NCBI GenBank assembly: GCA_024867545.1 | Contig: JANFNE010000042.1 | Span: 124,001-188,000 of the forward strand | DNA: 64,000 nt | Direction: 5' to 3' | Source of the DNA: Phytopythium helicoides | Taxonomy: Eukaryota > Oomycota > Peronosporomycetes > Pythiales > Pythiaceae | Shown here: one piece after another, positions 1-10,696 of the stretch | Position numbering within the stretch: position 1 is the first letter of the stretch | Layout: the number at the start of each line of letters is the position of its first letter | Notes under the pieces: generated by a model | What the model saw: the letters and a program-made list of their open reading frames with translations, nothing else | The model's database searches: none | Told to the model about the DNA's origin: nothing | Made by a program: the position numbers and the translations under genes

Positions 1-3000
1 AAGGAGCCCGTGGTGCTTGAGCTCGACGAGGAGCAGCCGATTTCGCTGCCGTACATCAAGATGACGACGCAGCTGATGGAGGAGTTTGGGATCCCGGTCG
101 AGACGCTGGCGGCGAACCGCTACCGCATCCCGTGTGGCGTGTACCAGAACCCTCCCGAGGTCAGCGTCGAGGTTGACGCGTCGTCGGCCACATATCCGCT
201 CGCGTTTGCCGCCATCACGGGCGGTGAGGTAACGGTGGAGGCTCTCGGCAACAAGAGCCTGCAGGGCGACGCTGCATTCCACACTCTGCTGAGTGCCATG
301 GGTTGCACGACCACGCAAGATGCGACGTCCACGACTGTTGTCGGACCTCCCGCTGGCGTTCCGCTCAAGGCCGTTGACATTGACATGGAGCCCATGACTG
401 ACGCGTTCATGACTGCTGTTGCCCTTGCTGCTGTTGCGGATGGAACCACAAACATTACGGGCATCGCAAACCAGCGTGTCAAGGAGTGCAACCGTATTGA
501 GGTGATGGTGACCGGACTTCGTCAGCTCGGCATCGAGTGCGGTGAGCTGCCGGACGGTATCTGGATCAAGGGCACGGCTGGCAAGACGGACCACCTGAAG
601 AAGGCGTTCATTGCGTGCCACAATGACCACCGCATTGCCATGAGCTTTGCTGTCCTTGGATCTGTTGTGAAGGACATTATCATCACGGACAAGGAGTGCA
701 CGGACAAGACGTACCCGGAGTTCTGGGATCACGTGCAGATGCATCTCGGTCTGAAGGTTCAGCCAGGTTGTGGACGAGACTGAGACGTCGCAGCACAACA
801 CCGCTGGTGCGAAGGTTCCTGGTGTTTTCCTGATCGGCATGCGTGGTGCTGGCAAGACCTCGCTGGCTCAAACTGCTGCGGCTGAGCTGGGCATGAGCCT
901 CCTTGACACGGACGTCGAGCTCGAGAAGGAATTTGGAGAGCCTATTCGTGCGTTTGTGGCTCGCCATAATGGAACGTGGGAAGCCTTCCGTGAGCGCCAG
1001 AGTGCTTTGCTGCTTCGTCTGGCTGCTGACCCACCGGCTAACACCATCATCTCTTGCGGTGGCGGAGTGGTCGAGACTCCTGCGATTGTGGACGCACTGG
1101 CCAAGTACCCGTATGTGGTGCATGTCCACCGTGCGATCGAGGATGTGGTTGCATACCTCGACTCGGAGAAGGATCGACCTTCTCTTGGCGACTCGCATGC
1201 GAACGTGTGGACCCGCCGTGAGCCTCTCTACCATGGCTGCTCCTCGTTCGAGTTTGCTGTCAACCTCGGTGACAAGGATTTCCCGCGCATCAACCGCGAC
1301 TTTATTCGCTTCCTGAGGTGATCCTGCCGAACCTGCCGTCGGGCTTTGACTACAAGTCGGTGTGCCGTCCGGACACTTTTTTCCTGTCAATGACTTTCCC
1401 AGACGTGAATGATGCGCGTCCAATCCTTGCGGACATCACGAAGGGCGTTGATGCGCTTGAGCTGCGTGTTGATCTGCTCAAGTCGTTTGACGATGTTGAC
1501 TACGTCCGCCGGCAGGTCACGCAGCTCCGCGCTCTTTCGCAGCTGCCGATCATTTTTACGGTTCGTTCGAAGCACCAGGGCGGTAGCTTTCCGGACGGCG
1601 CGGAGAAGCAAATGTTTGACTTGCTTCACCTCGGTGTGCGCCTCGGTTGCGAGTTCGTGGATGTTGAGACGTGCTGGTCTCGCCAGGCGCGTGACAAGAT
1701 CGTGGCGAGCCGCGGACGCAGTGCCATCATCTCGTCGTACCACGCGGTGCAGGCTCCCAGCTCGGACTCGGACGTCAAGACCTATCTTCCGTGAGTGCTA
1801 CGCGCGCGGACAGGTGCAGGTTGTAAAGGTTGTAGGTCAAGGCGTACTCTCCTCGGGACGCGCTGATGGTCGACGGCATCGCCAAGGACTTTGCTCGCCT
1901 GTGGAAGCACGAGATGCCGGTGATCTCGCTTTGCACAACGGACGCTGGAAAGCTGGCGCGTGTTCTCAACCAGACGCTGACCCCGGTGACGCACCCGCTC
2001 CTTCCTGCAGCTGCGGCTCCAGGGCAGCTCTCAGTTGAGCAGATCATGACGATGCGTGCGCAGCTCGGCCTCCTCTCAGGTACTTCCAACTAGATGTTGA
2101 TAGCGTTTTGCTTGTAACCAGAATGCGATGACACGATTCACTGACGATGATCTTTTCGTTGCTGCTCGCTTGCTCGTCCTCCAGAACGCGAGTTCTTCCT
2201 ATTCGGCTCGCCAATCAGAAATCGCCGTCGCCGGACATGCACAACGCTGCGTTCCGTGCTGCCAAGCTCGACTCGGTGTTCAAGTACGGGCTCCACGATA
2301 CGCTCGACGTGAAGGAGCTGGTGGCTCGCATGAAGGCGCCGAACTCGACGCTGGGTGGTGGCTCGGTCACCATTCCTCTCAAGGTGGACATCATGCCGCA
2401 TCTGGACGAGCTTTCGCACGCCGCTAGCGCGATTGGTGCTGTGAACACGGTCATTCGCGAAGACCTGGCGGATGGAAGCATCCGCTGGCGTGGCGACAAC
2501 ACGGACTGGCTGGGCATCCTGCGACCGATCCGCAAGCGCCTTGGATCTCGATCCGGATCGGAGCTGCGTGCGTTGGTTGTCGGCGCTGGAGGTACTTCCA
2601 TGGCTGCAGCGTACGCCATGCGTCAGCTGGGCGTGACCGAGCTGTTTGTGTTCAACCGCACGCTGTCCAAGGCCCAGGAGGTGGCTGCGCGTTTCAATGC
2701 TGTCGCGCTCGAGGCGCTGACACCTGAGGTGTTCGTGAGCGTGGACGTGGTGGTAAGCACCATCCCGGCGACTGCGGGCTTTGAGCTGCCGGACTACCTC
2801 GTGACGGACAGCCTCGTGGTGCTCGACGCCGCCTACATGCCACCTGTGACGCCGATCCTCGCCCATGCCCATGCACACGGTGCCACGTGCATCCAGGGCT
2901 GGGAAATGCTCGTGGAGCAGGCGGTCGAGCAGTTTGCTCGCTGGCACCGCGCGTCTCTCGCTTCTGCTGTGGACGACGACGTGCTGCGCCAGGCGTGCCT

Positions 3001-3031
3001 CAAGCACGTGCCGGCAGACATGCGACTGTAA
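1..3031 (+). CDS. ARO1: Pentafunctional AROM polypeptide, 3' part (EPSP synthase, shikimate kinase, dehydroquinase, shikimate dehydrogenase)
   Basis: The reading frame is open from base 1, so the 5' end lies outside the window. Domain order is the canonical AROM order. The C-terminal half of EPSP synthase covers about 1-760 (ASSATYPLAFAAITG, RVKECNRIEVM, HNDHRIAMSFAVLG). Shikimate kinase covers 790-1315, with P-loop GMRGAGKTS and CGGGVVE. Type I dehydroquinase covers 1380-2075 (ELRVDLL, FTVRSKHQGG, SSYHA). Shikimate dehydrogenase covers 2185-3028 (NTVIREDL, GDNTDWLGI, VVGAGGTS). An intron at 2080-2184 joins LLS to EREFFLFGSPI. The frame breaks near 762, 1317, 1785, 1840 and 2215, each by one base, while conserved sequence continues on both sides. 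The polypeptide makes chorismate precursors in the cytosol. The breaks look like sequence indels, but a pseudogene is not excluded. Confidence 0.93.
2080..2184 (+). other. Intron in the AROM gene
   Basis: GT at 2080-2081 and CCTCCAG at 2178-2184. Removing the 105 nt joins CTC-CTC-TCA-G to AA-CGC-GAG and restores the link between dehydroquinase and shikimate dehydrogenase domains. Confidence 0.8.
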
Positions 3032-3161
3032 GAAGGCTCGTCATGTGCTAGGAATCCCGAATAGTACGAAAGAAAGCCGAGTAGCGATCACGCAGGCGCG
3101 GCAGCGCTGTCCTGTTTCACCAGCTAGCTGCCTACGCTAGATACCTTTTCCACACAGCAGC

Positions 3162-3980
3162 TTAGTGTCCGCCGTTCTTCTTGGAGCGCGTAATGATGAC
3201 GGCGGCGCCGGCTCCAGCGACCAGCGCGCCGGCATAGTGCACTGGGATCGAAACGTAGCAGCCGTTGTCGTTCTTGTTGGCGAGCGCCTGCATGAGAGCC
3301 AAACCATTAATCACACGAGCCGTCAGCTTTCCCCTCCAGCACCACAAGAACTCAAATGAAACCTAACGCACCGAGAGGGCGACGCCCATGTGGATAACAG
3401 CGACAGCAGCCACGGCGAGAGCGGAGCGCTTGCGGTATCCGTCAAAGGCGACGACCATGAGCGCGACCTCCATGAGCGTGAGCGCGAGCATGGATAGCGC
3501 GGCCGAGAAGACGACTGGGATCGAGTCGCAGGAGCTGGAGAAGGCCGCGCCGCGCGTGCCCGTGGAGGCGCCGAGCATGCTCCCGTACATCATGAGCGCG
3601 TGCATGAGCGCGAATCCAACGCCGCCGGCGAGCGAGGACGTGAGGTCGTTGAGCGGCAGCTGGTGCTTGGAGGTGGTGACGGCGTGCACGGCGGCCTCTG
3701 TGCGCGTGTAGAGGTGGAAGAAGAGCAGGCGGAAGGCCTCCTGCACGAGCACGCCGATGACGAGCGTGGCCTCGAGCGACGTCTTGACGGGCGGGAGCTG
3801 CCAGATCGTGGCCGTGACGAGCACCGCCACCATCCACGTGAAGGCGCCGGCCAGCGCCAGGATCACCAGCTGCGCGCGTCGCGCCACCACCGTGAAGAAG
3901 AGCGCGGAGATGGGCCCGAAGCCCACCAGCATGCAGCCGAACAGCAGCGGCCAGTTGACCAGCCCGTCGTGGAGCGCCAT
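3162..3980 (-). CDS. APH1: Gamma-secretase subunit APH1-like
   Basis: Two exons, complement of 3372-3980 and 3162-3287, with an 84-nt intron (3288-3371, GTGCG...ATGCAG). The protein is about 244 residues with seven hydrophobic segments. It opens with the APH1 hallmark FGCMLVGFGPISALFF and continues with VQEAFRLLFFHLY and GVGFALMHALM, which fit the family's conserved glutamate and histidine-bearing helices. Family knowledge: APH1 scaffolds the presenilin intramembrane protease in the ER/Golgi/endosome system. The ATG at 3980 is preferred because it places the first membrane segment about ten residues in; the upstream extension has only a GTG start. It ends with a lysine-rich tail. Confidence 0.85.
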
Positions 3981-4043
3981 GACGTCTGCGTGGGTTTCAC
4001 TCGGGACGATATGAGATGAAAGCACTGTCTTCTTGCGAGCAGT

Positions 4044-4062
4044 TATACCGGTAATACCGGTA
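4044..4062. repeat. Tandem ATACCGGT motif between APH1 and the next gene
   Basis: ATACCGGT occurs twice in a row, making a near-palindromic 19-bp block about 65 bp upstream of the APH1 start. It could be a short promoter element. No binding factor can be named. Confidence 0.3.
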
Positions 4063-4162
4063 TGTGGAGAAGCGGTCTAGATGGACATGTGGGGCATGGT
4101 GTGGAGCGGCGCAGGGTTTCTCGAGAGAGCGTTATCAGATTGGTGGGTGAACCCATTCAAGT

Positions 4163-5898
4163 CTATCTGGAGGCGGCGTCCGAGGGCATGGCGCGGAGGC
4201 CGGCGTGCTGCAGCAGCGACGAGTTGAGCGCCATCTCGACGCGAGACATGCCGTACTTGTCCTCGTCGGCGCGGCGGCGCTCGTCCACGCTCATCTGCTG
4301 CCGCACGAGCTGCTGGTGGCTGCGCTCGCGCTGCCGCCGCGCCAGCTTCTTGTCGAGCTCGCTCTGCTGCCAGCTCTGCAGCTCGCGCTTGCACGAGCTG
4401 GCGTACGCATCTTCTTCTTGCTGCTCTACGAGCCGCTTTTCGATGCGCTCCTGTCGCTGCCGGGACAGCGCCTTCACCTGTACGGCGACGCCCTCGCGCT
4501 TGAGCCGCTCACGGACGCTCGAGCTCCTGTGCCTCTTTCTCGCGAACCTGCTGTTGTATGACCAACGCGCGTGCCTCGTCCTCGCGCGCCTTCTCCTCGG
4601 CGCTCTTGACATTCAGCAGGGCGAGCTTGACCTTTTGGCTCTGCTTGGCAAGGATGGCCGCCAGCTCCTCTTGCCGTGCTAGCTCCTGCTGCTCGAGTTT
4701 CTTTTCGTACTCTCGCTGTAGCGCACGCTCCTCTTCTTGCTCCTTTCTTGCCAGCTCGCGCTTGATTTCGAGCTGCTTGGCGTTTGCCTCCTTGACGAGA
4801 GCCATCTCGGCCTTATGGGCCTCTTTCGCAGCCTCTCGCCGGTTCCTCTCTTCTTCCAACTGTGCCTGGTACCTCGCCACAACGCGTAACTCGTTTCGCT
4901 CTTTCCTGCGCATCGCCTCCATCTGCTGCTCGTGCTTGTCACGTAGCTCTTGCTGAGTGCGTTTGGACTCTTCGACTACGTGCTGCTGCTGTAGGCGCTG
5001 CTTCTCCTTCTCTGCTGCCTTCCACTGAGCTGTTTGGTCTGCTTGAGCCTTCGCATAGGCATCCGCAGTTTCCCTCTCCTGCTGCCGCTTTTGCTAGTCG
5101 ATCTGCTTCTTGCTTTGCTAGCAGCTCCCTGTATGCCGCAGCATCTGCCAGACGCTTGCGCTTCGCCTCTCCGTCTCGTGTTTGACGTCGGCTGCCTCTT
5201 TCTCAAATATCTACTCGGCAGCATCGGCATGAGCTGACGATAATCGTGTCTAGCTTGCATCGATGCAAAAACCTACCGAGACCCAGAGGTTAGGAGGTCT
5301 TTGTCTTGGAGGACGGCCGTACCGGACCAAACCTATCCTCGTCGTATCCGTCGTCGACTTCTTCCCGCTCCACGATGGCTCTGACGAGGACGCGTGCGGT
5401 TAGTACTTGTGCCTCCAACTCGCTTTCATCCACCGACGTAACGCACTCGATGCGATTCAACGCTGCAGTTGCCACAACGCCAGCATTCACCTTCCCTGGT
5501 CTGCTCTTCTTCACACCAATATCTCGCCTCGCAACTCGCGCGAGCTCTTCGCCCACATGGCGGATGATCATACGGCGTTCTCGGTCGCTCTTTGCATCGA
5601 TCGCAGGTGCTCGAATTTTTGCTTTTGCTTTATTCGCATACGCCTTGGCTGCTGCCTCAACCGCACGCTGGATGGCGTCCGATTCGGCTCGTACCTGCCT
5701 CGCTGCCAGCCCCTTCTCGGCCAGCGCACGCTGCGCCGGCGACAATGGCAGCGCACAACCAGGCAACACCATGAACAATACCCAGGAGACAAGCAGTGAG
5801 CTGTCAGGGCTCGGAGGTTCAGCAGACAGTAATAGCCTGTCGCCGAGCAGATTTAGCTCCATGGAGCCATTTTTAGTCTGGTGTGCCGATGTCTTCAT
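4163..5898 (-). CDS. Coiled-coil, trichohyalin/plectin-homology-like protein (CFAP53/MNS1 style), frame-broken
   Basis: Charged helical sequence runs through several minus-strand frames. 5898-5290 is an alanine-rich N-terminal part starting at ATG 5898. About 5170-4923 and 4922-4509 are long Glu/Arg/Lys/Gln coiled coil (for example LARKEQEEERALQREYEKKL). 4612-4163 ends in KLARRQRERSHQQLVRQQMS and a C-terminal SLLQHAGLRAMPSDAASR. The arrangement resembles TPH-domain axonemal proteins such as CFAP53 or MNS1, so a flagellar role is inferred. Breaks near 5100-5160 and 4510-4610, and a possible intron around 5260-5310, separate the pieces. Merging them into one gene is my judgement; 5290-5898 might be a separate gene. 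Confidence 0.5.
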
Positions 5899-6146
5899 GC
5901 TGCGTGGAGAAGCAACGGCAGCAGCTTCGAGAGCGCTGCTTGTAGACGCTGTAGCGGGTTTGAATGCAATAGGAGGAATACGACAGTGATGAGGGGGTCA
6001 AATGGCCCGGAGGGTGCTATTTCGTCGCGCATTTTCGCGGTTGTTATCATACACTCGGCGCACGGGCGGGCCGGAATAAATACTTGCTGTGATGTTTCAC
6101 TTGCACACGCTTTGGGGTTTTGTCGACACACATGGAACACTGCGTT

Positions 6147-6521
6147 TCAGCTCGAGAGCGGCGTGTGCTGCGCGAGCTTGCGGTACTTGAGCGCCTTGAG
6201 CGCGAGCTGCGCGTTGACCGATCCGGCGCCCTGCGCGGCCGTGGAGCGCAGCTCCTCGATGCGCGAGGCGGCCTGTCTGCGCAGCTCGTCGCTGTGGAAG
6301 GCGACGACGCCGCCGCGCTGGAAGGTGAAGCGCTCGCCCGAGCGGCTGCGCGCCACGGGCGGGAGCTGCCTGGCCAGTCGCTGGAAGGGCGAGTCGGCTC
6401 TCGCTGAGGCGGGCGCGGGGCCCTGGGCCCTGGCGATCGTCACGGCCTTTTGCAGCGAGTGCAGCGCTTTGGCGGCGGCGTCCGAGGCCGCGGGGGAGCT
6501 CATGGGGGCCACGGGGCACAT
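6147..6521 (-). CDS. Small hypothetical protein, 124 aa
   Basis: An uninterrupted ORF from ATG 6521 on GC-rich DNA. The first half is Ala/Ser rich and low in complexity. The second half (FTFQRGGVVAFHSDELRRQ then a helical ALKALKYRKLAQ) looks like a short folded or coiled segment. No family is recognised. It is tail to tail with nothing nearby and has the same strand as the two genes before it. Confidence 0.4.
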   Translation of the reverse strand: MCPVAPMSSPAASDAAAKALHSLQKAVTIARAQGPAPASARADSPFQRLARQLPPVARSRSGERFTFQRGGVVAFHSDELRRQAASRIEELRSTAAQGAGSVNAQLALKALKYRKLAQHTPLSS

Positions 6522-7060
6522 GGAGCAGGCTTGGGCTTGGAGACTTGCGGGGCTCGAGGCAGGATTGGGAATGGTGGGGACGGGCAGGCCGCAATGGCGA
6601 CAAGTTTAACTCCCCAATGTGTGATTTCGACAGAAGAGGGGTGTTTGAGGATGGGTTCGGTCAGAATAGGAGGGTTTGGATACAAGGGAACAGCCAACGG
6701 GATTACTGGGGAGGGATCACGTTTTGTCAAAAAAGATGCTGCTTGAAGATTGGAGGGTACGGTACGCACATACAGTTTTCAAGAGGTGGTTTGTGTGGAT
6801 AACGCGGTTTTGCGGCTGCAAAGACGGCTCGGGGCGCTGCGTGTTTATGGGCGAGTAGGCTGTCAACTCCAGCTAAGCTACTCAGGCATAGCGAAGCCAA
6901 GTCAGGCACCGCGTGAAATTTGCGACTTGTCGCGGTGAGCGCTCAAGATAGAGTCGACATGGACCACTCGCATGTTGCTGATCTGTTGCGACGGAAGAAG
7001 GAAATGCAAGGAAGTAGCCTCGGCTCTTTGCTGGAACTACGCATCTGCGCAGGTTCGATC
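6522..7060. other. Intergenic, no gene seen
   Basis: Short ORFs only, on both strands, none with recognisable or repetitive-family sequence. It separates the small ORF from the repeat array. Confidence 0.5.
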
Positions 7061-7482
7061 AACCCACGCTCCGTGAATAGCCACTGACGTAGTCGCGGGT
7101 GCCAACGGAATCTCGACGCCAGGCGCCGCGCATCCATGGCGCCGACATGCAAACACACGCCAAACACGAGAGAACACAAAGTAAGCCACGTACGAAGCTG
7201 ACGTGTCTGACTCACGAATTCACTCGCACTCATCGTCGCAGCACCCGACCAGAAACAAGCGGCCGCTGCATTGGGAAACGCATGAGTCGGAGCCGAAGCC
7301 GGAGAGGGTCTCCTCCCTTTGTGCATTCGAAACTACGAAAGGCGCGCAGCCAGTTCACTCACTGGGCCGGTCCGACACGTCGGAGCCTGGATCCATTTGC
7401 CATTCGATTGAGCAACATTTCGCCACGGTGATGGGATGCAATCGCGTGCAGCCTTGTCTTGGAGTCGACCATCGATCATGTA

Positions 7483-8404
7483 TCATGGATTGTCGTCGCC
7501 GTCGCCATCGCCGGCGTGCATGCAACCTTCACTACTGTACACCATCTTCCAGTGGTCGTCGTAGGAATAGACGCAGTAGGGGTGAGCCAAGCAGCCGCAG
7601 CACCGCCGCCGCCGCAGCAGCAATAGGCTGCGTTTGACGCAGACTTCAACCTCACATAAACAATCCACATGGCTACAGTCGAAGGCTCCCGGCATTGCAT
7701 CGGGTTGTTGGATCATTGTCCACCCCGGTCGGGAAGACACGCTCTCAACAGCCCTCGTCAAAGCAGCGAGCCCATGCACCGCATGATGCGGCGTGAAGGC
7801 GCCTCGCCCGTTCCGCTGTAACGGCGCAGGAGCGCAGAGAGATCAGCAAAACCTGGCTACTCACCCAAGCGAAAAATGAGCTTTCAGTGTCCCACAGTAA
7901 ATTTAGTAAAAAATCTGGAACGTCCGGAGGAGCTGTTTTTGATACAGAATGCACGGCACAGCCTCCCCATGCCGATCTGTGTGATAGTGTACGAAAGAGC
8001 CGCTTCCGCCCCCCATGTACCGCAAACTCAACAAGATTTCGAGCCTCAATGGCACGGCATTCAAAGACAATCCACTGTAGGTGTCAAGCTGGAAAGCCTT
8101 CCGCGACCATGACGTTGGGAGACGAACGTTTAGGCGCTCAGCCAAACCTTCGCAGCCACTGGTAATATGGCGCGTACCAGAAACCAAGACGCCCTGTTAG
8201 CCCTGCTCTCGGAAGGCAACTAACATCGAGGCTTACCAAACCATGTCGAGCAACGGGAATGGCATCGGCACGCGACCTCGATGGCCAACATAAGACAGCT
8301 GTTTGAACATGTTGAAGGGAGGGTAGAGATCCTATCCGTGCGGTGGCACGCCTACTCCATCTTTTCGACGCTTTTAATGGTGCACGAAAGTGAATGGAAA
8401 TCAA
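7483..8404 (-). pseudogene. Decayed DDE transposase remnant (Harbinger-like), repeat copy 1
   Basis: Several minus-strand frames carry fragments in an order that fits a Harbinger/DDE_Tnp_4 transposase. A helical segment with RLEILLSLRYMGGGS at about 8010-8060 resembles the family's LRYLAGGSY region. Downstream comes GAFDCSHVDC at about 7665-7690, resembling its GAIDGTHV segment. Frames are broken many times and no start or complete catalytic set survives. The match is by eye and weak. Confidence 0.3.
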
Positions 8405-9828
8405 CGCGTTGCTTGCATTCGCTTGCCTATCGCAAAGTCATCCCCAACCGATCAACAAACCGCGTTATCGTTTTTGCTATTTCTCCAGCGCGGTATTACT
8501 TCTCTGTTGTGGGACTGAGTGGTTGGTCGAGCGCTATCACGGCTTCGATAAAGAGTGTTCTCCGCCGTCTCTGCTGACTGCAGAGCGCTTTCCGAGCAGT
8601 TGATAGTTCCCAATAGCTCGTGATGCGCTCCATGCTTCACGCAGCGCCTTCAGAAATTGTCTGAGTTGGCAGGCTGTCAACTGTGCCCATAATACAGCAG
8701 TGCTGCAAAACGACTGCTAAGCACAGCAACTGTGGAGAGTGTGAAGAAGTGGCGCTAGATGCGACAACTGATTGCTTAGACTCTATAGACTCAGCACCAC
8801 CAGTGGTGGCAGACGAAGAGCTCCCGCCGTCGAAACCCCCCCGCATTTCTCGAGACACAAACGACGAAATGAACCCGGACCCGGACGCACCAGACGAAGC
8901 AGGGTTGCCTGAAAGACTCACGACTCCGACGAGCTCGTCATAACCCTTGAGTCAATGCTTGCCGCTCCACTTGCCGCCGCCTCCCAAGCATCACTCAGGA
9001 GAGTCGCGACTGCTAGCGTTACGTGGCAGCGCACACCAATCGATATCGAGATGGATGCGCCAGGAGCCTCGATACTACCAAGCAGAGATGCTGTTGAAGG
9101 CTCGCTTCCATAGGCCCGATCGACACGAAACATTCCCTGATAGTCATAATCGCATTGCCGCAGCTGCTGGATACAACGAACTACCACGACGGACTTTCGA
9201 CGGATACCTTGACTCCAGTGGGTCAATGCATCCAACTTGGTCACCAGCCCTAAGATGTCCTGAAGACACACTGCTCCCCTGAGCGACTCAGCCAAGATTC
9301 CGAATGCCTTCACAGTCGCTCAGGACGCGACTAAAATCACTCTACTGTATTAGCCCCTCCAATGTCGCTGAACTGCCAGATCCAGCAACCCACGCTCCGC
9401 GAATAGACACTGACGTAGTCGCGGGTGTCAACGGAATCTCGACGTCAGGCGCCGCGCATCCATGGCGCCGACCGGCAAACACACACCAAACACGAGAGAA
9501 CACAAAGCACGCCACGTGCGAAGTTGACGTGTCTGACTCACGAATTCACTCTCAGTCATCGTCGCAGCACCCGACCAGAAACAAGCGGCTGCTGCATTTG
9601 GAAACGCATGAGTCGGAGTCGGAGCCTCCGGGGAGAGAGTCTCCTCTCTTTGTGCATTCGAAACTACGAAAGGCGCGCAGCCAGTTCACTCACTGGCCGG
9701 TCCGACACGTCGGAGACTGGATCCATTTGCCATTCGATTGAGCAACATTTCGCCACGGTGATGGGATGCAATCGCGTGCAGCCTTGTCTTGGAGTCGACC
9801 ATCGATCATGTATCATGGCTTGTCGTCG

Positions 9829-10696
9829 CCGTCGCCGTCGTCGGCGTGCATGGAACCCGCAACGAGCTCCTACTTGACTACTGTACACCATCCTCCAGTG
9901 GTCGCTGTAGGAATAGACGCAGTGGGGTGAGCCAAGCAGCACCGTCGCCGCCACCGCCGCAGCAGCAATAGGCTGCGTTTGACGCAGACTTCAACCTCAC
10001 ATAAACAATCCACATGGCTACAGTCCAAGGCTCCGGGCGTTTTTGCATCGTGTTGTTGGATCATTGTCCACCCCTGTCGCGAAGACACGCTCCTCAACAG
10101 CTCTCGCCAAAGCAGCCAGCCCACGCACCTCACCGTGCGGCGTGAAGGCGCCTCGCCCGTTCCGCTGTAACGGCACCAGAGCGCAGAGAGATCAGCAAAA
10201 CCTGGCTTCTCACCCACTCGAAAATTGAGTTTTCAATGTCCCACAGTAAATTTAGTGGAAAATCTGGAATGTCCAGAGGAGCTGTTTTTGATACGGAATG
10301 CACGGCACAGCCTCCCCATGCCGATCTGTGTGATAGTGTACGAAAGAGCCGCTTCCGCCCCCCATGTACCGCAAACTCAACAAGATTTCGAGCCTCAATG
10401 GCACGGCATTCAAAGACAATCCACTGTAGGTGTCAAGCTGGAAAGCCTTCCGCGACCATGACGTTGGGAGACGAACGTTTAGGCGCTCAGCCAAACCTTC
10501 GCAGCCACTGGTAATATGGCGCGTACCAGAAACCAAGACGCCCTGTTAGCCCTGCTCTCGGAAGGCAACTAACATCGAGGCTTACCAAACCATGTCGAGC
10601 AGCGGGAATGACATTGGCACGTGATCTCGATGGCCAACATATGACAGTTGCTTGCATGTTGAAGTGATGGTAGAGATCCAATCCGAACGGTGGCAC
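9829..10696 (-). pseudogene. Decayed DDE transposase remnant (Harbinger-like), repeat copy 2
   Basis: Second copy of the remnant described for the first repeat, with the same order of fragments (RLEILLSLRYMGGGS, then GALDCSHVDC). It shows different small indels, so the two copies have decayed separately since duplication. Confidence 0.3.

Noticed and set aside
683..1423. 246-aa minus ORF
   Set aside because: Lies antisense to the shikimate kinase and dehydroquinase domains, has no family features and reflects GC-rich codon use.
2138..3007. 289-aa minus ORF
   Set aside because: Antisense shadow of the shikimate dehydrogenase domain.
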